Assembly: GCA_028386065.3 (NCBI GenBank)
Contig: JAKUCV010005632.1
Location: 50,934-114,933, forward strand
DNA length: 64,000 nt
Direction of reading: 5' to 3'
From: Turnera subulata
Lineage: Eukaryota > Streptophyta > Magnoliopsida > Malpighiales > Passifloraceae
Shown here: positions 32,353 through 42,509 of the stretch, piece by piece
How positions within the stretch are numbered: the stretch's first letter is position 1
Layout: every line of letters starts with the position of its first letter
Made by a program: the position numbers and the translations under genes
Notes under the pieces: generated by a model
What the model was told of the DNA's origin: nothing
Seen by the model: the letters and a program-made list of their open reading frames with translations, nothing else
Databases searched by the model: none

Positions 32353-32997
32353 GGGTTTTTGGGTTTTTTGGGCCCCCGTGTTTAGTGGTTTGCAAGGTTT
32401 TGAAAACCGGACCGGGCATCGAACCGGCGAAGGTAGTAGATCAATATAACCGGGACTAAACCGGGGTAAAACCGGGGTTCAACCGGAATTTCAGCAGACC
32501 GGAGATGTGCTAGAAAGGCGGTTGAATCGGGATAACCGGTCGAACCGGTTCAGTTTTGATAACCTTGGTGGTTTGGCCAATTTGGTACTCCGATATTTTT
32601 TTTGGCCGGGCATATACCCCGAGATTGCATGGGCAGGCCAAACGTATACCCTTAGTCAGGCACCTACTGACGTGGAGGCTGCCCGGGTATTTGCTCGTGT
32701 TACTGTAGCAAAACGGCGTCGTTTTAAGTGAGAAAACGACGTCGTTTCATGCCACGTCGGACACAGGTGGCTTAGTGGGGCCCACTTCACTCAAAGCCAA
32801 TCCTCTAAAACGACGTCGTTTTGCTACAGTAACACGCGCAAATACCCCGGGCAGCCTCCACGTCAGCAGGTGCCTGACCAGGGGTATACGTTTGGCCTGC
32901 CCATGCAATCTCGGGGTATATGCCCGGCCAAAAAAAATGTCGGGGTACCAAATTGGCCAAACCACTAAACATAGGGGCCCAAAAAACCCGAAAACCC
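32353..32997. mobile_element. Foldback MULE-like element with long hairpin arms
   Basis: A perfect 10-bp TSD ATTAACAAGG lies at 32343-32352 and 32998-33007. The ends are GGGTTTTTGGG and its near-complement CCCGAAAACCC. The arms, 32353-32726 (less the MITE) and 32807-32997, are about 190 bp and about 94% complementary by eye. They are separated by about 80 bp that again contains ACGACGTCGTTTT. The element is nearly all inverted repeat and codes for nothing. The TSD length points to the Mutator superfamily. Confidence 0.82.
32393..32567. mobile_element. hAT-like MITE nested in one arm of the foldback element
   Basis: A 175-bp insertion with 8-bp TSD GTGGTTTG at 32385-32392 and 32568-32575. The terminal inverted repeats are CAAGGTTTTGAAAACCGG and the complement of CCGGTTCAGTTTTGATAACCTTG. 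The 8-bp TSD is the hAT hallmark. The right arm of the foldback element lacks it, which shows it came later. Confidence 0.88.
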
Positions 32998-33108
32998 ATT
33001 AACAAGGAAGGAACCATCAGAAAGAAACTAAAGTAGGATTTCACTAGTCCAAAGAACTAGCACACCACCTGTTTGACAAAAGTCCTGCACCAACGTTCTC
33101 TAAACATC

Positions 33109-34945
33109 ATGGGCAAGCTCTCGGAGCGCCCCATCCCCCAAGACAAAGAACCCCCAGACCCCAGCCGGAAGCTGCCCACCTCCCCAGCTCCGTCAAGATC
33201 ATCCAAGAAGATTAGATTAAAGGCGATTGAACCTCCACGCCTGGAGGATGAGGAGATTGTCGATGCCCGGAGGCAGTAGAACCATCGGATGAAGAACTAC
33301 CCCAAGCAGAGGTCGAGGAGGAGACCAATACAGGTACTAATCCTGAGGTACCCCCTCCTCTCCTCAGTCCACTCGCATGAATTACAGGGAAGCAGTTTCT
33401 AAGCCATCCGCTGAAGCCTCTTTATGGGAGTTTGAAGATGAAGTGGAGTATGAGGATGGAGATATTACCTTTGTGGGGGAATATGGGATGGAAGTAGACT
33501 TGTCTGATGCATTCCAGAGACAGCTTGATAAGCCTTGGCAAAAGGCAGTCATCATTAAACTCCTGGGCACTACTATCGGTTACAGAGCACTATGTTCGCG
33601 GTTGCAGACCCTATGGAAACCTAAGGGTGCTTTTAGAGTCATTGATCTCATCAATGACTTCTATATTGTCAGGTTCAAGCGAGAAGAGGATTGTATGCAC
33701 GCTCTAACCGGAGGGCCTTGGCAAATTTTTGGTTCTGCTCTGTCCGTCCAGCCATGGTGTCCTACGTTCCGTGCATATGAGGGCAAGGTTACGAGGGCGG
33801 TGGTATGGGTACAGTTCCCTGGTCTGGATCCTTCCCAATACCATCAACGTATTCTCAACGCCCTTGGTACTCTAGTTGGTCGTCCTTTACGAATCGACAT
33901 TCGTACCAGGAGTGGAGATCGCGGTAAGTTTGCCCGGGTAGCTGTGGACGTTGATCTTTCTAAACCATTAAAAGGTATTGTGGTCTTAGCAGGTGAGAAA
34001 CTAAAGGTGTCATATGAGGGTTTACCGGAGATGTGCTATTCATGCAGTTCTGTCGTGCACACCACCCCTGCTTGTCCCAAGAAAGCAATAGACCCCAAGA
34101 TGACTTCCCCGTCCCCCTCGGCCCCTATCTTTCCGGCGTCCAACTCTGAGACGGTGATGACATCCAATCCTATTGACGCGTACGGTCCCTGGATGAATGC
34201 CCTTAAGCAGACAAGGCGGCGGTCACACACTGCTCCTAAAATTCAAGGAACTATTGGTGCTAAAAATCAGGGGTCACGGTTTGGGATTCTGGCAGATACT
34301 TATCCTCATAGTCCATCTACTGACCTCTCTGGTATCCCTCATTCAGGGGTTACCTCCTTGGCTTCAGGTTCCCGTGAGAATTCATCTCACTCAAAGGCCA
34401 AAGGCAAGCTCCCCATGAACTCTCAACGAGCTGGGTCGGCTTCTGAAGGGCCTAAGTGCCTGGACCCGAAGTACTCTTCTGGATCTCCCTCTGGCTCTAC
34501 GCCGTCTGCTCCTTCAGCCCATACAGTTTCTCCCAGTTCTACCCTGGATTCCAAAGCTTCCTATCAGGTCCAGCACCCTACTGATCACCTTGTGCAATCC
34601 CGTGTCCCTCCTCACACCTCTGTCTCACTTCATCCCTCCACCCACACTTCAATGGTGGCTAGCGGTCACCTTTCCCCGACTATTGTCCTACTGTCATCGG
34701 CTGCTCATCTTTCTGTTGATGAAGACTCCTCTCGGATGCTGCATGATGTTTCTATGTCTATGCAATCTCGTCCCCCTGATCTTAACGAACCGGTGGTCAG
34801 AGTTCCTATGACCAAGGATCATAAACAACAACCGGGCATCTCTTTGAAAAAGACCCCGACCAAGGTGCAGATTATTAATAAAGTGAGCAATAAAGGGAAT
34901 AAGGTACAAGGAGCAGGTAGTGTGGGCTCTGGTGAGTCTAATTGA
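33109..34945 (+). pseudogene. LINE ORF1 (DUF4283 / CCHC zinc knuckle)
   Basis: ATG at 33109 opens a short basic frame to 33279. Two small shifts pass through an acidic linker, after which a 522-residue frame runs 33377-34945. The latter has the DUF4283-type RNA-binding region (FYIVRFKREEDCMHALTGGPW, VWVQFPGLD) and a zinc knuckle CYSCSSVVHTTPAC (CX2CX4HX4C, with the usual glycines replaced). A long Ser/Pro-rich tail follows. ORF1 proteins bind LINE RNA in the retrotransposition particle. The N-terminus is broken by two indels and the main domain is intact. Confidence 0.85.
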
Positions 34946-34971
34946 GCTGGTATGTCCTCCTCCTTATCTTT

Positions 34972-36652
34972 ATGAATATACAAAAAATTATGTTTTGGAA
35001 TTGTAGAGGAACTGGCTCTGTAGAATTCCATACCCAACTTAAGGATTTTGTAAGGACCAATCGACCTATGATGCTGGCACTTGTTGAACCTCAAATTAGT
35101 GGCACTAAAGCTACTCGAGTTATCCAGAGACTGGGATTCAGCCACTCTTATCGTGTTGATGCCAATGGCTTTTCGGGAGGCATTTGGATTCTGTGGAAAG
35201 AAGCAGTTGTTTCAGTACAGGTTCTCTTTAACCATATTCAATTCATCCATATGCGTGTTCTATTTTTTGATACTTGGATTAATGTGACAGCTGTTTATGG
35301 AAGTCCGAAAGCTAGCCTTAGGCACTTTTTATGGTCAAATTTGTGTTCATTGGCTGATCACATTTCAGGTCCTTGGATCATTGGTGGTGATTTTAACGCC
35401 ATCCTCTCTTCCATGAATGCTTTAAATCCGATGTCTGGCCTTCGACAGGGCTGTCGCCGATTCCATCACTGCCTTACTTATAGTCACCTACTTGATATGG
35501 GTTTTCACGGACCACCTTATACTTGGAGACGTGTATTATCATGGGTCCGTCCAGACCGAGTGCTGTGCAATCAAGCTTTCCTGGATTTATTTCCATCTGC
35601 AGCTGTGTATCACCTTCCCCTTCTCCAATCTGACCACCGGCCAATATTGCTGGATTTTCTTGGGCTGATGCCAAAGCCGCCCTTGTCACAACAACCCTGC
35701 AAATTTCAAGCTGCTTGGATTTCACACTCGACTTTTCCAGACTTTATTAAGGACCATTAGGCGGGCGGTTCGGACATTACTTCAAATCTGGCCTCTCTGG
35801 CCTTGGACTTGAAGGATTGGAACATTAATGTTTTTGGGAATATCTTTAAGAAAAAGCGTGAGCTACTGGCCAGGTTGAATGGTATTCAACTTTATCTTCA
35901 ACATAAACCGTCAAGGTTTCTTACCGGGCTTGAAATTGAATTAAGGAAGGAACTTGAGGTTGTGCTTCTTCATGAGGAGCTCTTGTGGTTCCAAAAATCC
36001 CGAGGGCAGTGGATTTCACAGGGGGATCGAAACACGGCCTACTACCATGCTAGTACTATGGCAAAGAGGAGACATAGCACCGTCATTGCCCTCAAAGACG
36101 ATTTTGATCTGTGGTGCACTGACAAGGCGTCCCCGCGTGCCCTGGTTGTTGATTATTTTCATGGTATCTTCACTGAGGAAGTCCAATTCTGCCCCCCTTT
36201 ACCTTTGGCAAATTGTTTCCCTCCTCTTTCGGCGGAATACATTTCTGGCCTGGGTATTGTACCTTTTGTAGATGAAGTTAATGATGTTGTCTTTAATATC
36301 GGGCCTCACAAAGCACCTGGTCCTGATGGTTTTCATGCTCTCTTCTTCCAAGCCCAGTGGCCTATCATTGCTTCTTCTCTTTGTAGATTCATTCATGACA
36401 TGTTTACTGGTGTTTGCTGGTGTCCTTCTATGAATCAGACCTTATTGGCCCTTATTCCTAAAGTGGATCATCATGAACGTATCTCGCAATTTCGACCCAT
36501 CGGTCTATGCAATGTGGTATATAAGGTGCTTACCAAGATTTTAGTTAACCGGATTAAACCAGTGCTTGGCAACCTGATCTCTCCAACACAGTGCTCCTTT
36601 GTTCCTGGTCGGCATATTACCGATAACATCATTATAGTCCAAGAGGCAATCC
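34972..36652 (+). pseudogene. LINE ORF2, 5' part (endonuclease and start of RT)
   Basis: ATG 34972 opens an AP-type endonuclease: FWNCRGTGS, the Glu in LVEPQ, GGDFNAI and SDHRP are all present. A TAG at 35758-35760 interrupts. The same frame resumes with QSRGQWISQGDRNTAYYH-like sequence, the RT entry blocks HKAPGPDGFHALFFQ and FRPIGLCNVVYKVLTKILVN, and CSFVPGRHITDNI. The frame ends abruptly at the LTR element at 36653. The codon across the insertion is restored exactly by AATCC at 45541. ORF2 protein nicks the target and reverse transcribes the LINE RNA. Confidence 0.88.
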
Positions 36653-38332
36653 TGTAACGACCCGGGTAAAATTTTTGAGATTTCACCGAGTCGTTTTAAC
36701 TTTTACAACGGTAAATAGATTTTATCGTTGTAACCGAGAATTCTACCGCACCGAGTTTTCCAAATTTTACTGGGAATAACCGAGCTCCGTTTGGATCGCC
36801 AAGGACATACGACGTTTTGGAGTATCTGCGTAACCGAGCCTCGGAATTAACTTCCGAGAATTCTACACGGCTAACCGAGCCTCGGTTTTCAATTCCGAGA
36901 CTTGAGCAACGCTCAGGAGAATTAATCGAATTTTCCGAGCCCAAGTTTTATTTTCGGACTGGGACGGAATTTCGAAAAGACGATTATGCCCCAAGGATAT
37001 TTTGGAACACAAGAGAAGTATGAAGGGCATATAGGTCTTTTGCTGGCTCAGATTTTTCTGCCTAATCCTACAATTATTGATAGATATTTTTAATTCTTTT
37101 TTCTTTTTTTCTTTTCTTTTCCCTTTTTCTTCCACTTTCTTTTGTCTCCTTATTTTTTTTTCTCCTGCCGGCCACTCCTCTTGTCTCCACCTTTATTTTT
37201 CTTTTTCCTTATCTTCTTCTCCTCCACTCTTCTCCTTTTCTTTTCTCTTCTCGGTTACACCTCCACCCTCCACCGACTCCTTCATCTTCAACCTCACTCT
37301 TCCCCTCCCGATTTTTCTTCCCTTCCATTGTCCTCTTCCTCTCTCCTTCTCCTTTGATTCGTCGACGCTGCCTTTCCCCACTGTCTTCCTCTCCACCTCC
37401 CCTCTTCTCCCTTTCCGTTCGCCCCGCTTCCCGTCACTGCGGGTCAGTGAACCCAACCGTGCCGCCGACCTGACGAGGAGCTTGAGCCGCCGCCCGTGGC
37501 GCGCTGGTCTTCCTTCCCCTGTTCACGCGCCGACGATCTCCCTCCATCCTCTGCAAATCCGCGCCACCATCGAGTCCAGCACGACACCGCGCCGCCTCTT
37601 CCTTCTTCTTCCTCGCGACGCCGCCATCGCTTCCTCCTCGCTGTCCTCTGCCTCTGCTACCGACGACGTCCGGCCCTGCTTCTTCTCTCCCTTGTGCGTC
37701 ACACGCCGCCACTGCTCTCCTCCCTTGGACTGCCGCCGGCGAAGCCAAGACTAGGTAAGTCTCCGGCCGCGCCCCCTCTTTCTTCTCTTCGCTTCCTTTT
37801 CTTCTGATTTCTCTGGGGATTGTTGTTAGTTGGATTTCAATTAATTGAACGGCCTGAGACAATTTAAGCTAGGATTAAACTGTGTGTTTGTGGGATTTGT
37901 GGTAGTGGCAGACGTTGATGCCGCTGTTGACGCTGTTGTGGATGTGGGTAGTCGCATTTTGGTTGATGGACGTGGAGGTTTGGTGGAGTTCCGGCCACCG
38001 GAAAGTCGCTGTGGTGATGGCGACAGTGTTGGTTGTTGGGTTGATGGCTCGGTGGAGTGAACCTTGATGGCTGACGAACAATAAACGTAGGTTACTATGG
38101 ACGGGAACAGTGCTGGCCGGAATCCGGCAGCCTCGGGATTTTTCCGGTGATGTCTCGGGAATTCTCCGGCGAGCTGGAAATGGACTTTGGGTAAAACCCC
38201 GGACCCTTGGACTATCCATGTGCATCACTAAACGAACTCGAGCTATATTAACGGACTCGAACAATTAAAACGGCGATTAATTAAGCAATTAATTAAGTTA
38301 ATTTATAATAACCAATAAATTTATTTTATGCT

Positions 38333-38761
38333 ATGTTTAATTTTTAGAATCATGTTAATATTAGTATTATTCTCCGTTGGGCTAAATGTTCTACCGAGTT
38401 AATTCTTAACTTTCTCATCTATATCTAAAATTGAATTTACATTATAAAGGATTACGTATAAATAAATATAATTTTGTAATTATAAACTAAAATGATGATA
38501 AATATGAATTTAGTTTATTTATGGTTGTTGTCTTTATAAATATATGNATGTTTAATTTTTAGAATCATGTTAATATTAGTATTATTCTCCGTTGGGCTAA
38601 ATGTTCTACCGAGTTAATTCTTAACTTTCTCATCTATATCTAAAATTGAATTTACATTATAAAGGATTACGTATAAATAAATATAATTTTGTAATTATAA
38701 ACTAAAATGATGATAAATATGAATTTAGTTTATTTATGGTTGTTGTGTTTATAAATATATG
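38333..38761. other. Direct duplication around an N at 38547: likely unmerged contig overlap
   Basis: The 214 bases at 38333-38546 reappear at 38548-38761 with about one difference. The 3' LTR has a single copy at the corresponding place (near 44190-44403). Confidence 0.88.
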
Positions 38762-39766
38762 TAAATGTATATACATACATACGGTCGTATGAGATTTACT
38801 AAGCATACATACATTTTATAACAATTACCTCTTTTAGCGTATATATATACATTTTATAACAATATAAAAGCATACATACATTTTATAACAATTACCTCTT
38901 TTATCATGTTATTGCTGGCTACTGTCGTGATTATTGATATGTGTTCATGACTACTGTGGTTGATTGTTGAACTCTGTGATGTTGATGTGTGTATTGAGAT
39001 GACCATACGAGATACGGGATATTGAGTTATTAGTGACAGTGACCCGGTATTCTGACATTTTGATTGGATTCCCAGAGGAGCTGTGAGGCTGAGAGCCTGC
39101 TCGGGAACGTGAATATGATGAGTTACTGTTGGACCGTGGAATAAGAAATAATAATAAACGGTGGTAATAATATCTAGACATCTAGGTTGTCACGTGACAG
39201 GTATTGGTACGGCCAGATGGTAGCCGCCTTGTGATTTGTGATTTGATAGGGAGGACTGCGTGGACTCTTGGCTGAGGACTGCGGGACTCAGTTGATTTGT
39301 TATAGGAAGGACTGCGGGACTTCCGCCGAGGACTGCGGGACTCGGTTATTTGTGATATGATTTGTGATATTTATGGATTAACGGGGAGTACCCTGGGGTT
39401 AGCTAACCTGGCTACCAGGCACGGCCATTACTTATTATGTGACAGGGCCCTAATAATAAAATTGGTAAGTCTATTGTCATATGTCGGTGAGTTTATGAGA
39501 TTAGCTTTACCATGAGAAGTCTGACGTATAGTTAGTTCAGGTAAGTTGATACCGATATTATGTTTGTGCTTGCTGTACTTCTATTGTGTTCTGTGTTGGC
39601 TTGGGTGTACCTGCGGTTGTATGTATACTGTGGTTTATTTGTTTATTGGTGAGACAGTGGTTGGTCTCACCCCTCACACAGTTCCTGCAGGTTAGGTTTG
39701 CATACCGGCGGCTGTGGCGTCACCTCGGACAAGACTCGGATCCAATAGCATGCATTGTGTCTTGCA

Positions 39767-40045
39767 TGTAAAATGTTACTGAATATCTAGAAATGCTTCC
39801 GCTGTGCAGATGTTGATGTCCCCACAAGGTGACGAGATTGCGATTTTGATTGACTATTTGTCCTTTTGTTAATATGTGTTCTTGCTCTTATGATATGTTG
39901 GCGATNTGTAAAATGTTACTGAATATCTAGAAATGCTTCCGCTGTGCAGATGTTGATGTCCCCACAAGGTGACGAGATTGCGATTTTGATTGACTATTTG
40001 TCCTTTTGTTAATATGTGTTCTTGCTCTTATGATATGTTGGCGAT
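39767..40045. other. Direct duplication around an N at 39906: likely unmerged contig overlap
   Basis: The 139 bases at 39767-39905 are repeated at 39907-40045. The 3' LTR has no such duplication. Confidence 0.88.
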
Positions 40046-40108
40046 GTGGTGGTACTGTTTGCTGTACTTACTGTTAGATGGGTGAATTTAGGTCAGGGTG
40101 TTTCATCT

Positions 40109-40120
40109 TGGTAGCGGAGC
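40109..40120 (+). other. Primer-binding site of family A element
   Basis: TGGTAGCGGAGC three bases after the 5' LTR. It defines + polarity. Confidence 0.7.
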
Positions 40121-40217
40121 GGGCTGTAGGTCCTTGGGTGATTGTTTTACTTGTTTGTTATGCATAGCTCGCTCCATATGATATCATTTTGCATTTATAT
40201 CATTTAGTTAGTGCATT

Positions 40218-40265
40218 ATGGATCCGGTCAAGGGACGCCAGCTGTCGGAGAACATACACATATGA
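40218..40265 (+). pseudogene. Short gag-start remnant (family A)
   Basis: ATG opens MDPVKGRQLSENIHI and a stop, about 100 bp after the PBS. It is the counterpart of 22608-22655 in the family B element. Confidence 0.45.
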
Positions 40266-40412
40266 GGTAAATGATGCCATAAATAAGCAAAAACATAGAT
40301 ATTATTAATATTACTAATAATTTGAGTACAAATGGAAATATTACATTGATAATTTATAAAAAGGGGAAATAATACATGGATTTCTGATATTATTAAAAAA
40401 ATAAAAATACAT

Positions 40413-41096
40413 TCAACGGTTTGCAACGACGTTGACACGGAAGCTGTTTGCGTCACTGTTGACGTTGACCGTGACTCTGTCGCTCCAAGAGAACCTCATG
40501 CCGCCTCTGTCGCGCTGGCCAGGAATCTCGAATCGGTTTGCTTGAGGGAACCGAAGTGGGATGAGACCGTGATCGTCCCGTGGTTGCCACTGCGTCTCCG
40601 TCAGAAGAACCATGTTCGGTTTGTACTGGTTCTTCAAGTCCCTCAGGGTGCGTGAGAATTCCTGTGCACGCCTTGCAACTCCTCTGCAGTTCCACACCAG
40701 TAGCCGTACCTTTGGCCAAGTTGGAGGTAGCCGAGTCATTCTGGGTATGCTCTGGGCTGTCATTGCGAGCTGGTAGTAAGCGCCTTGCTCCACAGTCTGG
40801 CAAGCGGACTCCAGGTTGAACTCTTGAAGCCTATCCGAGATGAAGAACATCACGGAGTTTGCTGAGCCGTAGTATGAAGTCCTCAGTGTTCCATGATCCT
40901 CTAGGAAGAACACCTCTTCCATTGGAGTGACGAAGAACCGCGATGAGTAGAGTTCGTCGACGAAGACTAGGCGTGGCATTCTGCCGAGTTCGTTTGGTAG
41001 CTCTTCAGCACGCTCATTGACCATGCTGTACGCCAGACGGTTTCTCCTGCCGAGATTCGCACCTTCGACGAAGAAGACTGAAGATGGAGCAGGCAT
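40413..41096 (-). CDS. Cassette gene 2 (family A copy), intact
   Basis: An open frame of 227 residues antisense to the element. Residues 1-125 (MPAPSSVFFVEGANLGRRNR, DELYSSRFFVTPMEEVFFLE, QTVEQGAYYQLAM) match nothing I know. Residues about 130-227 resemble the first half of the LINE/AP endonuclease fold: VRLLVWNCRGVARRA, MVLLTETQW, GGMRFSWSD. The protein stops (VNVVANR) before the catalytic GDFN and SDH blocks, so nuclease activity is unlikely. TATAAAA lies 108 bp upstream. It differs from the B copy in only about five of the last 170 residues, across two LTR families. A captured LINE fragment fused to new sequence is one reading. A role in trans for the element is speculation. Confidence 0.8.
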   Translation of the reverse strand: MPAPSSVFFVEGANLGRRNRLAYSMVNERAEELPNELGRMPRLVFVDELYSSRFFVTPMEEVFFLEDHGTLRTSYYGSANSVMFFISDRLQEFNLESACQTVEQGAYYQLAMTAQSIPRMTRLPPTWPKVRLLVWNCRGVARRAQEFSRTLRDLKNQYKPNMVLLTETQWQPRDDHGLIPLRFPQANRFEIPGQRDRGGMRFSWSDRVTVNVNSDANSFRVNVVANR

Positions 41097-41203
41097 CGTG
41101 AATGGAACGTGTGGGATTTTGTTTTTGGAACGTTGTGGTTTTGTTTTTTCTGAGAGTTTTGTTGCTTTAATGCTTTTGGTGATTTACCCCTTACCGCTCC
41201 TTC

Positions 41204-41210
41204 TTTTATA
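41204..41210 (-). promoter_or_regulatory. TATA box of cassette gene 2 (family A copy)
   Basis: AAGTGTATAAAAGAAGGAGC on the minus strand, identical in the family B copy. It lies 108 bp upstream of the ATG. Confidence 0.65.
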
Positions 41211-41942
41211 CACTTATGGGGAGCGTGTTTATTGTTTTTGATTTTCAAGATTTTGCTTTTTGAAGATTTACCGTTGCTTGCATTTATTGCTTTACGCGTT
41301 TTCGGACCCATGCCAGAGTTTTTCAGTCTTTTTCCATCTCTTGATTTTCTTCGCTCTGGCTACCTTATCTTATCTTTCTACGGTCTTGTTATCTTTTCTT
41401 GCATCTTTTATCACTTACATTCGTAACCGTTGAGGCCAGATGGATGGGACCACACCTCGAGTAGAACGCATGTGCGACAAGTTTACCGCTGTTCGGACAT
41501 CGTGGAGAGATACGAGCTTTGTCAGACGTTTTGGCTTATGCAGAATTTCGAGAACAAGTGGGTAACGTGTCTTTCGAGGGACACAGGACGTTCTCGTGAT
41601 CATCGCCTTGCCTGTTGTCGGGTATCTTTTTCACGAGGTTAACAGACGTCATCGTTAGTTGTACGTGACACGTTTCTCGGGATCGAGGATGTCTACGATC
41701 GACTTAGAACGCCGATCATGAAATATTTTTGTTTTAACTTCTTTATATTTTGGTCTTGTTTAATGAGATTTAATTTATTTATATTTGATTTTATATTCAC
41801 ATTGTTGATTTCGTTTTGCTTGAAATATTTTTAAACCTTCTGTAAGCACGGGTTTACATAATTTAACAAGAATTTTGATTTATAAAGGAAATTTATTTTA
41901 TTAATTTCATAATAAGGTTATACAACAGAGAAGAAGTACTCT

Positions 41943-42323
41943 CTATGGAGTTACTTGCTTCTCTAGATCTTTTACGATCTTCTTGGCATTTTCCATGTGA
42001 GGAAAGAGCTCCATGCACGCCAGTTCTATCTGTGCTACCGCCGAGCTGATCTTCTTCAGCGAGAAGTTCAGTTGTGTCAACTTCTGTTGCGGAGTGCTAC
42101 TCTCAGCTACCGCCTTGCCCTTGCGATCTTCAGCCTTCTTGCCGGCACGTTTCTTCCGTCGTTTTGGGGGAACGACCATGTGCTCTTCCAGGCCGATGAT
42201 GTTCGTCTTGAAGCGCTTCTTCGGAGGTTCCTCTTCATCGGAGCTTGTTTGGAAAGCTCTGCCGCCGATGTAGCTATTGTCCTCCGAGTCTGAGGTCGTT
42301 CTTGTTCTCAGTGGAGAGTCCAT
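41943..42323 (-). CDS. Cassette gene 1 (family A copy), intact
   Basis: The frame is open from 42347. The preferred start is Met-9 at 42323 (GCCATGGA, 34 bp after the TATA box at 42364-42357). The product is about 126 residues with acidic Ser-rich N-terminus (SDSEDNSYIGG, SSDEEEPPKKRFK), basic cluster PPKRRKKRAGKKAEDRK and helical C-terminus identical over some 47 residues to the copy at 20525-20902. AATAAA lies at 41897-41892. Localisation to the nucleus and self-association are inferences from the basic cluster and helix pattern. No known family is recognised. Confidence 0.78.
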   Translation of the reverse strand: MDSPLRTRTTSDSEDNSYIGGRAFQTSSDEEEPPKKRFKTNIIGLEEHMVVPPKRRKKRAGKKAEDRKGKAVAESSTPQQKLTQLNFSLKKISSAVAQIELACMELFPHMENAKKIVKDLEKQVTP

Positions 42324-42356
42324 GGCTGTGTGTGGATTGCCAGCCATGAGGTTCGG

Positions 42357-42364
42357 TTTTTATA
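42357..42364 (-). promoter_or_regulatory. TATA box of cassette gene 1 (family A copy)
   Basis: TATAAAAA on the minus strand. It is at the same place as TATAAATA at 20483 in the B copy. Confidence 0.6.
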
Positions 42365-42496
42365 GAAGATGAGATGTCGTGTAAGGGTATAAGCGACATA
42401 TCACGTTGAGTTCGGACACCTGGTGGAGAGTACCAGAAGCTTATCGTGGTAGGACCCACGGATAAGACACGGAATTTCAGGGACGAAATTCTTTTT

Positions 42497-42509
42497 AAGG
42501 TGGGTAGAT
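42497..42509 (+). other. Polypurine tract of family A element
   Basis: AAGGTGGGTAGAT abuts TGTAACG of the 3' LTR. The family B copy has the cleaner AAAGGGGGTAGA. Confidence 0.65.

Larger units (their letters stand above)
36653..40105 (+). repeat. 5' LTR of family A element (as assembled)
   Basis: As given it is 3453 bp. Removing the two duplicated segments at the N positions (214+1 and 139+1 bp) gives 3098 bp, which equals the 3' LTR plus its 68-bp deletion to within a base. It contains a pyrimidine-rich tract (37090-37760) whose Ser/Phe/Leu-rich open frames I regard as non-coding. Confidence 0.9.

Noticed and set aside
37077..37754. Long Ser/Phe/Leu/Pro-rich open frames (also at 42934-43686, 17864-18617, 19837-20446, 24964-25296)
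   Set aside because: They come from pyrimidine-rich tracts inside LTRs, are open in several frames at once on both strands and have no domain. LTR structure explains them.
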